A stretch of DNA of 64,000 bases from Ficedula albicollis (GCF_000247815.1 NC_021681.1:23630789-23694788); one strand, 5' to 3'. Positions 13,396-27,136 are shown, numbered from the stretch's first letter. Made by a program: numbers and translations. Notes: a model not told the origin generated them from the letters alone.

Positions 13396-13605
13396 AGCCA
13401 TTCCACATGAGGTAGAAAAGGGGATTTGTGTTCAGCCATTCCACATGAGGTAGAAAAAGGGATTTGTGTTCCTCTGGTGGCCACCTTTCAAGCTAAGACT
13501 TTCTTGTCTTTGAAGACCAGATCATTCCACATGAGGTAGAAAAGGGGATTTGTGTTCCTCTGGTGGCCACCTTTCAAGCTAAGACTTTTTTGTCTTTGAA
13601 AAAAA
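13396..13605. repeat. Three copies of a CATTCCACATGAGGTAGAAAA unit
   Basis: The core occurs near 13398, 13436 and 13523. Copies two and three share a longer extension through CCTCTGGTGGCCACC to TTGTCTTTGAA, while copy one is truncated after TTGTGTTC. This implies a duplication of about 87 bp and a separate one of about 38 bp. Confidence 0.9.
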
Positions 13606-13839
13606 AAGTTGAATGACTAAAGGAAAAAAATTATAAGGAAGCAGTTATCTCAGCTCAGCAACCCTCTCAGAAGTGCAGGGGAGAGGCAGCCGAGGAGGGG
13701 ATGCACAGGAGGCACGAACGCCCTGCGGTGCAGGAATCAGCCTGATGTGCAGAGACAGAGAGCAGCCGGCCCCGAGCTCTGGCTGGGCCCCTCTGTGATT
13801 CATCTCTTGCTTTGGAGAAAGGTTTGTGTGCCCACCAAG

Positions 13840-14690
13840 CTCCCAGGTCTGCTCTGGTGGGAGCCACCTGCAGAGCTGCCTCCAGCTCCGGGCTCCCTGC
13901 TTTTGGAAGGATGTGGAGATGCTGAGAGAGTCCAGAGGAGGTCATGGAGATGTTCCAAGGGCTGGAGCCCCTCTGGAGCCACCTGGGAGAGCTGGAAATG
14001 TTCACCTGGAGAGGAGAAGGCTCCAGGGAGAGCTCAGAGCCCCTTGCAGAGCCTAAAGGGGCTCCAGGAGAGCTGGAGAGGGGCTGGGGGCAAGGGATGT
14101 AGGGGCAGGACACAGGGAATGGCAGGGATGGATGGGATGCTCCCAGGGATGGAGGGAGGGCAGCCTGGCATTCCAGAATGGGACTGAGCTGCTGCCCTTG
14201 CTGGAGCTGCTCTAGACATGCAACTCTTCCACACCGCTCTTCCCCAAGTTCAAACTTCCTTGGAGAAGGAAGTCCATGGCTGGAGAGCTCAAGACCTGAC
14301 CAGTAGCAGGAAACCAAGGCTATTATGGACATTTCCATTGAAAGAAACATACTGAGATAATTTTGTGTGCTGGATAAGGGGACTGGGAGAGCAGAGCCCC
14401 TTCCAAATCCAGCACACTGGCACTATGCAGTGATGAATAAGGGGGGATGGCTTCACACCAAAAGGTTTAGGCTGGATATTGGGAAGGAATTATTCCCTGG
14501 GAGAGTGGGCAGGTCCTGGAGTAGAATTCCCAGATTTTTGCTGTGGCTGCCCTGGATCCCTGGCAGTGCCCAAGGCCAGGTTGGACATTGGGGTTGGAGC
14601 AGCCCGGGACAGTGGAAGGTGTCCCTGGGGGTGACACTGGATGGGCTTTAAGGTCCCTCCCAACCCAAACCTTTCCGTGATTCTCTGTGC
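13840..14690 (+). mobile_element. CR1 LINE 3' fragment, split by an unrelated insert
   Basis: Left part 13840-14123 matches the distal CR1 sequence in order: CTGCCTCCAGCTCCGGGCTCC, GAGAGAGTCCAGAGGAGG, GGGCTGGAGCCCCTCTG, GAGAGGAGAAGGCTCC, AAAGGGGCTCCAGGAGAGCT. The right part 14452-14690 continues with GGCTGGATATTGGGAAGGAA, CTGTGGCTGCCCTGGATCCC, CCAAGGCCAGGTTGGACATT, GGTCCCTCCCAACCCAAACC and a GTGATTCTCTGTG tail. The 3' end is intact while the 5' part is missing, as usual for CR1 in birds. The long open frames here on both strands are by-products of GC content. Confidence 0.88.
14124..14451. mobile_element. Unrelated 328-bp segment inside the CR1 copy
   Basis: CR1 similarity stops after GGGAATGGC at about 14123 and resumes after GGGGATGGC at about 14451. 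The boundary sequence occurs on both sides with one mismatch, as a target-site duplication of about 8 bp would. The interior begins with GGATGGATGGGATGCTCC and has no CR1 character; I do not recognise its family. Two overlapping CR1 insertions or a replacement are alternatives. Confidence 0.4.
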
Positions 14691-17600
14691 TCAGGTACAG
14701 AAAATATCGACCCCACCTGATGCATCTTCAGAAAATTTGGCGAGAGCAAGTAAAATCCAGATAATGTGAAAGTTTAAAAGAATGATTTGCTCATTTATAC
14801 ATTCAGTTCTTTCCAAGTCTACCTCTTAGCTTTTCTAAGTCATTGTTTGATTGAATGTCCCTGTCACATATAAATAACTTTGCTCAAACACCATGGCACA
14901 GCACTCAGAGGTCTTGCTGCCATTATTTAAATGACCCTGGCCAAGGCATCACCACTGATTGTTGTGACTAATTTCTGATTTCATCATTGAAACTGTCATA
15001 ATAACTCAACAAGACCTTGAAGCACAGCTCATTTCCAGTTAAAAGACAAATAAAAATTAGAAAGATTTTGTAACTTTGGAGAGGAATTAATTTTTAAAAG
15101 TGAGCTAGAAGTACCACAGAAAGGAAAGCTGAGCTGGAGGACTCGTGTCTCTGCAGAGTTGGATCAGGGGACCCCAGGGATTTCCATGCTTCTATTTAAT
15201 AATGAAAAATGTTTCTCCAGGGAAGGGACTGTGCTTTCCAAACATCTGCACATGGTTTGATGATCTTCATGATTGGATGGCCACAATTACTGGATGTGGG
15301 AGCACAAGCAAGCAGAAAACACCACACAGCCCCCTGCTCCATCTATCTCTATACTCACTGCTGGAACTGAGGTGCTTGAAACAAAGGAGCTCAGGAGAAA
15401 ATTCAGCCACAAGTTTGGGCTGTGCTCTTCTGAGGAAAGGAGATTCTCACAAGGTTAAGTGAATTTTTTGGTCTTCTTCAACAAGTTATGGAAGCATTCC
15501 TGGAAATAATCACATCCAAATGGTGTTAAACCAGGCTTCTATAAGTTTCCTTTGGAAAATATCCTGATTACAGAGTGGAGGTGTTTTCTTGGGTTTGTTT
15601 GAGCCTGGGCCTATATATATATCAATGTCACCTTTGGGCAATTAAATTTCAGATACAGCTGCTGTGGTCTGTTCTCAAAAGTACCTGAAGTTGGAGAAGC
15701 TGAAAACTTCTTTCTTCCTTTTTTTCTCTCTAGAACACTTTGCATTTTTATAAACTGTGCCTATGGAAATCTCAACCTTCGAAATGGTGAGTAATGTGCC
15801 AAACAGCAGAGACACGAGATAAATCTGTTTATAAATCAGTAGAAATTTACTGAAGTGGATATAAATCCCAGTGAGATCTAGCAAATATTGTGTGCTATCA
15901 GGAAGGCAGGTTTGATTAAATTCTCAAGTGTACTCCCTCAGCAGCCTCACCAGTGCCAAAGGTTGGACAAAGAATTGTAGTGATCTCAGTAAGAAACTTT
16001 AAAACAGAATTCCGTTGTGTTTTTTTATTTATGATGTTAAAAATTGTAAATAATCAGCAGTGACAAGCAATTAAACAACTTCATACTCTTAGCCATACTT
16101 ATATCTCAATGAACTGTTAATTACTTGATAATAATTTGGGCTAAAAATACCAGTGTTTTGTTTACAAATGACAAAATCACTGAAGTAGAAATAAAGATGA
16201 GAAACGTGACAGAATTTAGCATTTAGGAACATATTTGTCCTTTCAAGCAAAACTGCCTGGAAATTTAAACAAGAAAATCATCATTATGGAAAAGGCTCTG
16301 AATGAAACATAACCATCCCTTACTGGAATAATTTTAAAAAATATAGAAAATATGGACATTCCTTTAACTCCATGGCATGGATCTACTGTAATCAACTGAT
16401 AACTGCTTGAACAGATAACTTGAATTTTCCAAGTTTCTCCATAGGTGAAAAAGTTAAGTGAAGAGTTTTCGTACTCTTGCATTACGAGTATTACTATGGG
16501 ATATTTAGTCTTGTTTACCCCAGAGTTGGGGGGACCTTGGATTTGATCATTTTCCAAATGTTCAAGATAATCTTGTGGGATAAGAAGGAAAGCATTGCAA
16601 ACACCACATAAGCCAGCAATTTATTAAAGAGCTGCTCCTTCCTGGTTTTATTTTACAGATTACTGTTCCCTCCAGTTCTTTAATAAAGAGCCCATCAGAA
16701 AAGAACAATATGCACAGATTGTTTGGGCAGTTTAACCTGAAAATCCATTTCTTTCCAAAAAGAGACTGACCCTGGCTGGCCTATTGTTAATGAAGGCATA
16801 ACGATAATTATTGTTCTTGTTATGTTTGTTAAATGAGGCTCGTTCTTAAGAAAGTGGAGAACATGAATTTTCTTGTACAAAAAGGAGTAGCTGAGCATAT
16901 CCAGCACTTCCAGGAGAAATCAGCAGCAGTCAGAATCCTGTCTCCATTATCTGTTATTTCACATCATTTAGAGAAGTTCAGACTGGTCCATGACCCATCC
17001 TGTGCTTTGCAGTGACTCAGTGCAGACCTGATTAAAAGAAATTCTTGTGCCTGACAAAGTGAGCAGGCTCCCTGTATTGTCAGAAAAATGTCACTTCAGG
17101 CAAGTTTGGATATTTCTGGAAAACCTCTCTCCCTTTTTCCTGCCATGTTTGGTGAGCCCTGTCACAAGTGATTGCTGACCCCAATATAATTATGTAGATG
17201 CAATGGCACCACCATGTACAAACCCACTGTCTCCAGAAGTCCTGCAGAACCCTCTTGTTCCTCTTGTTATTGCTCATTATTCTCATTTCTTCACATTTTT
17301 TTGGTGAGTTATTTGAATTACCACTCTGTGTTCAAAAAGAGTGACACACACTATTTTTTCACCTTCTTTTCCCAATTTTCTCCATAGATAATTATAGATG
17401 AATGGAACTCTTGCCTCAGTAGTCTACACTGGAGTATTTTCTGATCAGCACACCAAACAAGGCTGTCAGGATCTGCCTTTCAGGTTTCCCAAACTTGATG
17501 GAGGACTTTGATCACGTCTTAATCTATTGCAAGTGACATTTGGGCTGCCCCATCAGCAAAAATCCTGGTGACATCACGAGCTGCTGTAGGAAACAGCTGG

Positions 17601-18659
17601 TCTTGAGGTAATTATATTTACTTTGGTTTTCTCCTCTTCATCCATGCTTATTTTGGGATTAGTGGAAAGAATTGAGTGAAGTTAATTTTTTTTTCTTTCC
17701 TCGGGATGCTCATCTTCTCTGGAGGAAAACCAAATCAGATCAAACCTTCTTGAAAAACCACTGAACACACCTTGTCATTGTGTTCCCCATCCTGATCAGC
17801 AGGAGAAAAAACTGGTATTTAGTATAATTAATGGAATATAATCCAAATTTTTAACTCCAAATTTTAGTTCTAAACAAAATGCTTGAGGCTGAAGTTCAGA
17901 ACTCATATCTCAGTATTTTAGGTACCTTGGTTCAGAGCATATAAATAATTTGCATTAACTTTAAAAATTATTACACTGAAGTAGAATTGGAAGCCGTCTA
18001 TGGTGACAATTGAGTTTTGAAAGAGGAATTAAAAAAATAAACTTCCAAAGATCTTCTTTCTGTAAATACCCAACACGAACTCAGATTAATTAAAGGGTAC
18101 TCTGAACAAAAGAATTGATTGATGCTGCCATGAAATTTTAGTGTGTTTATTATCGGTATTATTCACATTTTTTATTTCATGTTTTCAATTTATTTGTTAT
18201 TCTGATAAGCTGTGATTAGTAAAATTCTTCTAAAGCTATTTAAAGTTTAAATCCATCTCTGAATTTTATAGAAAGGCTTTGTGGCAAATCCTGAGTTTGT
18301 TGCTTATTATACCAGTATTAGACTGGGGCAGACTCTTGTCTCATTTCACAAAACAATGCAAACTAAATATTCATATAATTGAGAGCTGTCTGTGGGAAAT
18401 CTTGCCATATTAAATGTGCTTTTTGGTTTAATTCCTTCTAGTGTTGCATTAAAATTCATGAACGTCTATGTAAACAGAAAGTTTCCTTTCATCATTCATT
18501 AAAAATAACAAAATGCACCCAAACAGCTGAAATTCTAACATCACACGAAAAATTTTAATGCATATATCCACATAATTACAGATATGTTCCACGAGTGGGT
18601 TTGGGTAGGATCTATTCAGAAATATGTTTGCTTTTATTAAATTCAGTTGAATACTGAAG
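14691..18659. other. AT-rich sequence with no supported gene
   Basis: I find no transposon tail, RNA gene or tandem array. A short TATATATATA run lies near 15612. The stretch 14860-15060 (ATATAAATAACTTTGC, GCCATTATTTAAATGACC, TGATTGTTGTGACTAATTTC) is compositionally like conserved noncoding DNA. Open frames of about 100 codons at 15145 and 16243 (minus) show no family features. Confidence 0.5.
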
Positions 18660-18920
18660 TGCAGTGAAACAAAGTGCCCAGCGAAGACAAATGAGAGGAT
18701 AAATCATTTAATGAAGTGGGCTTGACAGCTTAATTAATGAACAGGTTTCCTTTACATGAGCTGAGTCTTCCATGCTCTGCCTTGAACTGCTTGAAAAACT
18801 TTTCCTGGCAGGCTCTAGTGCTGATTTCTTCTGCCCTTGATAAGAGACACATAATACGATTTATTCTGGTTCCAAATTTTTCCAAGGACATAAGTTTGCC
18901 AAAAACAAAAAGTTCCTACA
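18660..18920. promoter_or_regulatory. Candidate conserved noncoding element
   Basis: The block contains GAGGATAAATCATTTAATGA, CAGCTTAATTAATGAACAGG and further TAAT cores at single-copy density, with few simple repeats. It could be a developmental enhancer, but the evidence is motif style only. Confidence 0.18.
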
Positions 18921-21900
18921 AATAACTCCTCCTGGCTGACATTTGGTTCAGGAGCACACAAAACAAAGGCAGGGGAATTAAAATACCACCAGCAGGAGCC
19001 TGAAGAGTGTTTTCTCTCCAAGGGTTTGTGGGAAGTGCAGACCTTGGCTGTAGCTGTGTTGTTGGCACTGGATGCTTCTGTCTCCAAGGGGTTGGAGCTC
19101 CTTGGTGAACTCATGAGAATTTTACTGAGATGTCAAAGTCAATAAACCTTTGTCTGGATGCTCCCACCCAGGGAAAAGTACGGGAGAAGCCAGGTGAGAA
19201 ATCTAATTTGACTTTTGAGGGAAGCTTGTACTTTGAATTTCGCCTTTCAGGTGCTCTAACCTATTGCTGCTTTGACAGGAAGGTGTGGAGATCACACCAC
19301 AAGCAGGAGTTATTTGGGAAACTATGACCAGATGGAAAAAAAAATCACGTGAGAAAGAGAAAGTTGTGTATTTCTCCTGTGGCCAAGGCAGTAACAAATT
19401 ATCTTTAATAATTGCCAGCAGCAGTGAGTGTAGGAAGAGATGGTCTGATCAGCTGGGTGGGGATTTTTTCTGACTTTATGGGAACATGGGGGAGTGTTGA
19501 GTGCTTTTTGGAGATCCCACCCCTAAGGAGTCAAGGTTGGCCTTAGCAGAATGAGTAAATGGTTGTATTTATCTTCTCTCTCTGCTACTAAATTACGCTT
19601 TTCCCTGAAACTCCAGTTACAGTGCCAATTTCCTCTGAATCCAGGCCAGAATTTGAATTTATAAATAAAAATAATGAGGTGTAACTGGTACTTAAGGCTC
19701 TAAGGAAGCATTTCAGAGCTCAGTATGTCAGAAACATGCTATAGAAATTCTTTGAATTTTCCAGAGCCCAGAACACACCACTAAACTGATTTCAGGATAA
19801 TTCTCACATAACCACTCTCTGGTTCTGTGGTTTCAATCCATTGCTTCTGCACCTGCACAAAACACCCAAATCACAGGGAATCATTCACCTAAAGGATGTC
19901 CATGACTTATAAACCTTGTTGAACCAGGACCAAAAATAAAGCAGATCAAGTCCACTGTATTTTAGACAATTTTATAAGAATCAACTCTAATCTGTAATCA
20001 TTTTGTTAAGGGTGAAAATTATAAATTTATTATGAAGCAAAATGCTTATTGCTACTAAGGAATTTTAATGGCTAGAACATTAAAAAATAAATTTACATAT
20101 ACATGTGAAAAAATACATTTAATTCATAGAAGACAGCAAGAAACAAAGTAAGAAAGAAAGGAAAGCAAATTGTTTTAACAGATGAGAAGTAAAATATTTT
20201 AGACATTTAAATACACAGTTCTCTCTAAAGCAACTTCCAAGCTTTACTACTGAATGTATAAAACCCCTCCAGCAGCAGTTTTAGTTTCAACATGGGAAGA
20301 TGGAAGGAGAGACAAAAAGCTCCCAAGTGTTTTATTAGCTGCCAGCTCTTCTTGGAGTGATAATAAATAAAAAATATTTCTCCTGAAATAAATTCAATAT
20401 TTCACCAGGAAAAAGTGATTCTAAATTTATTTTTTCTCAGGACTGACCTTAATGACTCTCAGATTTTGAAGGCTCTTGTGATGCTTATGAGCTATGAAAT
20501 GTTTACAGTCAGGAAGAAAATACAGTAATTTAAATTTTGTATTCCTAAAACCTTGGGATGGAGTTAAATGAGGTGGAGATTGAATCAGATGTTGAAGAAA
20601 TATCTTCTAGCAACAATTAAAGCTTCTTCCTCTAGAAACCTGATAAAAAAGTCACAAATTAAAAAACAAATAAACAAAATTATTTTATAAATGTTAAGCA
20701 AGGCTCAGCTCCTTACAGATATTGTATCTTTGATATTTTCCTCTGTTAGGAATGAGACCTCCTCAAATACACTTTCCACCCAAATCCTACTGCTGGGTTG
20801 GTGCTCTCCACTTCTAAAGTCTGAGTTTATAAATATAATTTCAAATATGTTCCTTTAAATACATGGTGTATTAGAGACTGGATTAAAAAAAAATATATTA
20901 TAAATTAATGGAGCATAATTTAGTTAAAGTCCAGCTGAAAGATCTGATCCAAATTTTTTTAAGTTTTCAGCTAGAGCTCAGCTTAAGTCACTTTTAGTAT
21001 TACAAAAAAAAGCCAAGCAGCTAATGAAAAAGAAATGGAACAAATTAGAATTCAAATGAGTTAAAATTTTGTTTTGCTTTGTTGGTGTTTTGGTTTAAAA
21101 AAAACCTTCCCAGTGTCTTTGGGGCAAATTAGGTTAAAACAAATCTTCTACAGTTGAGTACGAATCATTTGGAACTTTTTCTTGGAGTGGTCAAGAATCA
21201 TTTCCTCTGGATTATACGATTAAAGAGATCAAAGAGCTCATCACTGCTTTAAATAAATGCCAGCAAAGTTCCATTATTCCAAATGCCAGGAGAGCAGGTC
21301 TGCAGCTTTCTTCCCCCAGCCCAGGACTCGCCCCAAAAGTGCCCTGTGCCCTTTAATTAGGGAGGGATCAAAAATCATTTTTCTCTCAGAGCAAAAAAAG
21401 GCCAAGGAGCCTTCTTGGCTTTCAGCTCTTCCCATCAGGATTTAGGGGAATTACTGGGGCTTTTCACCTCTGTCTGGGGACAAAACTGGAGCTTCTTGCC
21501 ACTCCAGGGAGGCACTTCTGCTGCTCTCCAGCATCCATAATCTACAGCAATCGGGGTTTCCCCCTTACCCTTTTAGCTGGACAAAACCTCTCTTGGATTG
21601 TGTTCTCCAAGGTAGATTTTTTTTTTTTTAATCAAAAATGGTTATTCCAGGTTGCCACAGGAAAAAGAACTGGAATTATTTTAATTTTAATTCTAAATAA
21701 ATTAAATTTATTTTATTTTTTACAGATCATAGAGCTTATATTAAAATAAAATCAGGAGAAAATTATTCTTATACACTGTAGAGAGTTTTTCTATGACTTA
21801 CATTTAGAGAATGCAGTTTCCTGAATTAATGCCTTTTACTGGTGGTGCTTTTCTAGAGAGCTTGTGTGACAGTTCTTCACTTTTCTGTCTGAATTCTCCT

Positions 21901-23414
21901 GATAATATTTATGGGAATCTTTGAGCCATTATTTTGAACACGTGCAGGGGAAATGGCGAGTTGATCAGATGTTTTTGCAGAAATCAGCCTGACAATTCCC
22001 AGTTCCCAGGACTTTATCACCCTGGCTGCCACAATCTGAGCTCTGCATTGCTGAAACAGTCAGATAAAATAACCAGCAGAGAAAGGCAACCATCTCCAAA
22101 AGCTGAGCTGGAGATCAAATCTGACTTTTTATAGAGGTACATGACAGATCTGAAATGAATATTATTCCAATCCATTATAAAAGTGAAAAAAGAGAAGTTG
22201 AATGGAAAATGGAGTGAAAACCATTTTTTCCATGCAGCTGGAGAGTTGTACTTGAAAAGCACCTGGATGATTTTGAAGCCCAGGCTTTAAGAGTATTTGT
22301 GGCTTAATTTCTTATTAAAACACTTCTTGTTAATGATACAATAATGACTTCTTTGTCCTGGAGAGAAGTAAATACAGAAACCAGGACATGAAATTCAGTG
22401 TGTTTCAATGGATCACACTTTGTGGACAGTGCTCCCTTTAATATTTATTTCTGAACTTATAATATTTAATTAAAGAATTCCAGAAAAAGAAGAAACAAAA
22501 AAGCCAGCTTACTATTTTGTTTCACTCATGTCTTTATTCCATTTTTTTCCAAAAATAAGTTGTAAATGGACATCCAAGTTCTTCAATACAAACTGAAAAA
22601 CCAACTCATCAAATTCACAAGGTAAGAAAATATCCAGCCAATATTACTGTCACTTCAAATGGACTTTCACCTAAAAAGTTTACATTTTCTTCTAAGCTAA
22701 AAACTTACATCTTCTTGTAACTATCACATTTTTAATTTTCTCATAAAGGTGCAGTTGAAAGAAAGAAAAATACTTTTAAACTCTGAATCTTTCTTTGTTT
22801 CTTTTTAGTTATTTTTTTCCCGTTGAAAATTTTAAAAATTCAGAACTGGCTGAATACATTGGGAATAAAATAGAATTTTTTTTCCAGTCATTTGCATTTT
22901 TCATCCAATGAACAAGAATTGAATATGAATTTTTTTAAGTCAATGCTATCAGTTCTTGCACCTGTATTTGCTGACTCTGGGTAGAAAACAGAGTAATGGG
23001 AAGATTGATTTTACTGAACCTTCCAATTTGGAAGATAATCCTTGCAGAAGGATGAGGCATTCATTGACAATTTTAACATCTAAAGTTATTTTATTAAAAT
23101 CAAATTCCTTCCCCAACCCCTATTTTAATTTTCTGTTTAATCTGTGAGTTTAATTTACAATCTTGTGATCTTGTCTTGTTTGATTCCTTTCTCACAACCT
23201 TGAGCTGGAAGCTTTTATTAAATGAGGAATCAAAAAGATTCAGACAAAGGGATCTTCCTGTGACCCAAAATATCAAACACTGTGTTAAAGAGAACATTTC
23301 CTTACAAAACCATCGTGTGCATTGTTAAAAGAAGATCTACTTGTCCTGTGTTGCATTTTGGCTATGGGAGCAGCAGAAAGGGTAATACATAATTTGTGCA
23401 ATGGAGAACAAAAG
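18921..23414. other. AT-rich sequence with no supported gene
   Basis: There are no CR1 tails or tandem arrays. Local features are A/T runs only, such as TTTTTTTTTTTAATC near 21620 and AT-rich stretches at 21660-21760. A slightly GC-richer patch at 21290-21580 has an open frame at 21257-21445 without recognisable features. Confidence 0.5.
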
Positions 23415-23436
23415 AGACTTTATTTAAATAAAGTCT
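23415..23436. other. Perfect 22-bp palindrome with opposed AATAAA signals
   Basis: AGACTTTATTT is followed immediately by its exact reverse complement, AAATAAAGTCT. The palindrome therefore carries an AATAAA hexamer on both strands. The flanks at 23300-23690 do not resemble a known element. It could be the poly(A)-signal region of a degraded retroelement or a chance palindrome. Confidence 0.85.
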
Positions 23437-26400
23437 TATTGCACTTATATTGGGTAGTTCGTGCCAAACAGAACAGAAAAGGCTCATTGGGCCAAGAGGG
23501 CAACACCTCTTTGAAAACATGCTTTGTGCCAAACAGCGCCCGACCCTCACTCGGCTCTCACACGCCCTGCAGGTGTTTAATCATTGTTGTCATTTCTTGT
23601 CCTTGAGCAGCCTGAGAAACCCAAGGCTTCAAGGCTGCTTTTCCCCTGGTTCCCAGCAGTACCCAATGAAAGTCCTGGGCTAGGGAGACACTCACAGAAC
23701 TCTCCTGTCAGTTATGGGAATGCAGAGTAACCCAAATGAAAAATAAACCAACTGAGAGCATAATTCATTGCGGATTCTGGGCTGAAGAACAATAGAAATT
23801 TAATTACTTGCATTTCACAGCCTGAGAAGAGGGAATCCAGGAAAATTATGGCTCAAGGATGGTGTTTGTCTCTTTAAAAAATCACCTTTTTTATGTGTGG
23901 TGTCTACAGCAGTGCTGGGGAGTCCAAATCTCTTTTCCTTCTGCATTAGGCAGTGCTGCCCAACCAAATTGGTTTTGTTTTAAAGAAGTTCCAGCTGTAC
24001 CACAAACCCTCTCCCTTTCATTTTAGACTCCTTTTCCTCTCTTAAGGACTAATTATACATATGTGTTAATTAAGATAATGGAAGTGGCTGGTGGAGGCAT
24101 CTCCCCTCTCCCAGGCACCCAGCAGCTCTGCAAAATGAACAATGCCTTGTTTGAAGGAAAAAAGGAACTGAAGGGCACAGGGATGTTATGGCAAAGACTT
24201 TTAAATAGCTTTATTATAAACACAGTTAGCTCTTGCAGAATACATTTAATCCAACTTGCACACAACCCAATGACCTCACAAAAATCATTTTTTACTCCAT
24301 TGGGCTTGGGGTTTTTTAATAACACTTTGGAAATATGAACACATTTTGGTCTTTTCTCAAAATGAACTCCCTCTTGTAATTTTTAGAAATAAATAATCGA
24401 TAAGTCTTTCTAGTCACTTATAAAAATTCTCCTATTTTTTCCCCAAATAAACATAAACTCTAAATTTTCATTTAGTTTTAGTTTTACCCCTCACAGTTCT
24501 TGGGATATTAAAAATTATTGCAAAGTTTGTGCATTTCTATTCATTCTCAAGGTCATTGTTCAGATCTATGTCTGCACATTTGGATGTACAGATATTTGTA
24601 ATTAAGAAAGAGGGAACCAAAGGAAATGTGCATGGCCAGAGAAGGGAGGATTTTTCTTCAATTCTCCTATATTTGTCTGGATATAATAAAAATTACCAAA
24701 TCTTAGGTGCCTGTGAGTTATTTCACATGAAGAGAAGTGATTTCAGCTCCCTCTAAGTCAGGTCTTCAGAGATTTGACCAACATTTTTCACACTCTCAAG
24801 CATTTGATCTAAACAGAAAGGATTTTCCAAAGCCCTCCTGCAATGGAATTTGGGTTTTTTTTCTGCAGCTTGGCTGAGGTAGGTGACTCTGTGCCTTAAT
24901 CAGCTTTTCTCTCCTGCAGTGACAACCTTGTCTGAAGATTTTGGTGATCATCCTTCAAGGAACTCTGGGCTCTTCAGAGAGTTCCATTTCCAAGGGATTC
25001 AAAGGGAGAGCAGGGAGGGAATGGTTGGCACTGCCAGGGATTAGGGGCAGTCTCTGTGGAACATCATGGGTGAAAATCCACCTTTTGTTCACTGAGATTT
25101 TTCTGTCTGATCCCTCCCTCACATCTGCACAGCAGCCTCTGTATTTTTAATAGAAATATTTGAAAATGCTGTTCTTGTTCAGACTGAGAACTGAAGAGAA
25201 GAAAGAAAACCCAAATCCTGATTAAATTATACCAAGTTCTTCTTGCCTAGAATACGAGTAGGACCTGTAGAATCTTCTATTTCAACTAAATTTACCTTTC
25301 TTGCCAATGCAAAACCTGCTTAAAGATGTCCAAGGCATGTTTGTAGTTCTGTGTCAGAAACCAGCACTGTTTCCAGTGAAACAAAGAGAACATTGTGTAG
25401 ATATATCCTGAGATTATGCACTTCCTGCAAGCTTGAGTGCATATTTTAATTGCACCACGATCATTAAACACATCTGCTTAGAATAATTCTATTTTTTATT
25501 AATTGAATCCAAATTCTTGGTGTCAGACGAGAATTCTGATGTCAGATTTACAATTCATTAGGGTCATAATTAAAATGTGCAGCCAGACTGGAGAATTAGA
25601 GAATATTTAATTTGAGAAGACATTTTGCTGCATTGCTTCTGTAACAAGCTAGTCCAGGTTTCTACAAATAAATTGTAGATTTCACAACTACAAAAAGTTG
25701 TTGGAACGGGAGGATTTAATTCTTTTACTAACAAGTCCATGGATATAAGAATGATATATAAATAATTTTAAAAGTCCATGTGGTGAATCATTCCACCTCA
25801 GTCTCACAAATTTTTTTGAAGAACATCACAATGCAGAAAGAAGAAATCAGCGAGGTTTAATCAAAAGGGCAGAAATGTTAAAGAATTCTTACCTGGTTTT
25901 GATATCCTGATTAATTCAGGCCATGAAACAGGACAGAAGCCAGTGATAACTTGTCCATATACTGTGACTTTTTATCCTGAACCAAGTATTCTACCCAAGT
26001 ATTTCTAATATGAAAGGAAAAATAAATAAATAACAACATAAATAAATAAATAACAACCACCAGTTGGGAAATGGTTGGGATCAATGGTGGCTTGATCATG
26101 GGATTAACAAAATTAGCAATTTAACAGTGGTTAAAGAAAAGAGATGAGGGAGGGCCACAAACAGCAGTAAAATTCAATACTTCAGGAATTGTGAGTGAAA
26201 CAAAAACTTTACAAAGGCTACAAGAATAAAAATAATTGTCTTTTGTCTGAGTGGAAGAAAAGCTGGGAAAACCTGCTCTTTCACAAGTGGATGATGAAGA
26301 AGATATTTATATAGGTTTGAATAAGCATGAAAAGCTATTTATGAATTTCAACATGTGACTCCTTCATTGATGCCAATAAAATATTGTCTCTAATAACATC

Positions 26401-27135
26401 CATGCTGTTGAAATGTTATATCCACATGCTCTGTGAGTGACTAATTAAGAAGTTAATATATATGATAATTCTATTTTATTCGGATATCTTTCTATACATT
26501 TAAAATAAAAGTGAACAAAAAGGATGTATATTGAAAAGGGGTTGTTTTAGTAATGAGATCGTTCCATTGGAAACCAAGGTTTGAACAGAAGTTATTCCTT
26601 TTCAAACACAACTCATAATTCAGCAAGTTTGTAAGTTCTGTTTCATTCTTTTATTAATAGAATCTGTAAGTGATAAAGTCATAAAATGATTATGTTTAAA
26701 CCTTTTACTGGAGAGAAGGGAATGGAAATCTGCTCATTAAAACAATATTCCCATGTGTGGTTTCTCTGGTGGAACATTGTATTTGACTCCACTGAGACAG
26801 AAACTCTCCAGCACATTTTTTTCCTACATTGTGTGTTTTAAATCTTTTATCTCTCAATTCCAGCTACAAGTTATCAATTCCTTCTAGGCTCAGTTAAATT
26901 TCTTGAATATATATATATATTTTTTTTTGTTTGTTTGTTTGAGACAGGTGATGCTTCTGATCTTTCTCTTTGTAGAAACTTAATTGGGTTTTGTTCATTT
27001 GGATTTTTTATAATTTCAACTTGGAGTTAAAACCATAAATTCAGATTTTTTAAAATTAAATAATGTGATAGCCCCACTTTGAGTTTCATTCTGTTCCAGT
27101 CTATCTTTGGACCTCTTTGAGCCACTGTTTGTACC
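23437..27135. other. AT-rich sequence with simple repeats only
   Basis: This stretch holds an AAATA/AATA-rich run at 26018-26054, an AT dinucleotide run plus T run and GTTT repeats at 26908-26941, and otherwise single-copy sequence. A moderately GC-rich patch with CpGs at 23540-23570 has no gene signature. No exon is supported. Confidence 0.5.
26018..26054. repeat. AATA simple repeat
   Basis: Two short AAATAAATAAATAA blocks are separated by CAACAT and followed by CAACC. This is a small imperfect microsatellite. Confidence 0.8.
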
Positions 27136-27136
27136 C

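Noticed and set aside
13667..14350. 227-codon minus-strand open frame
   Set aside because: It runs antisense through a CR1 fragment and its insert; the length follows from GC-rich transposon sequence.
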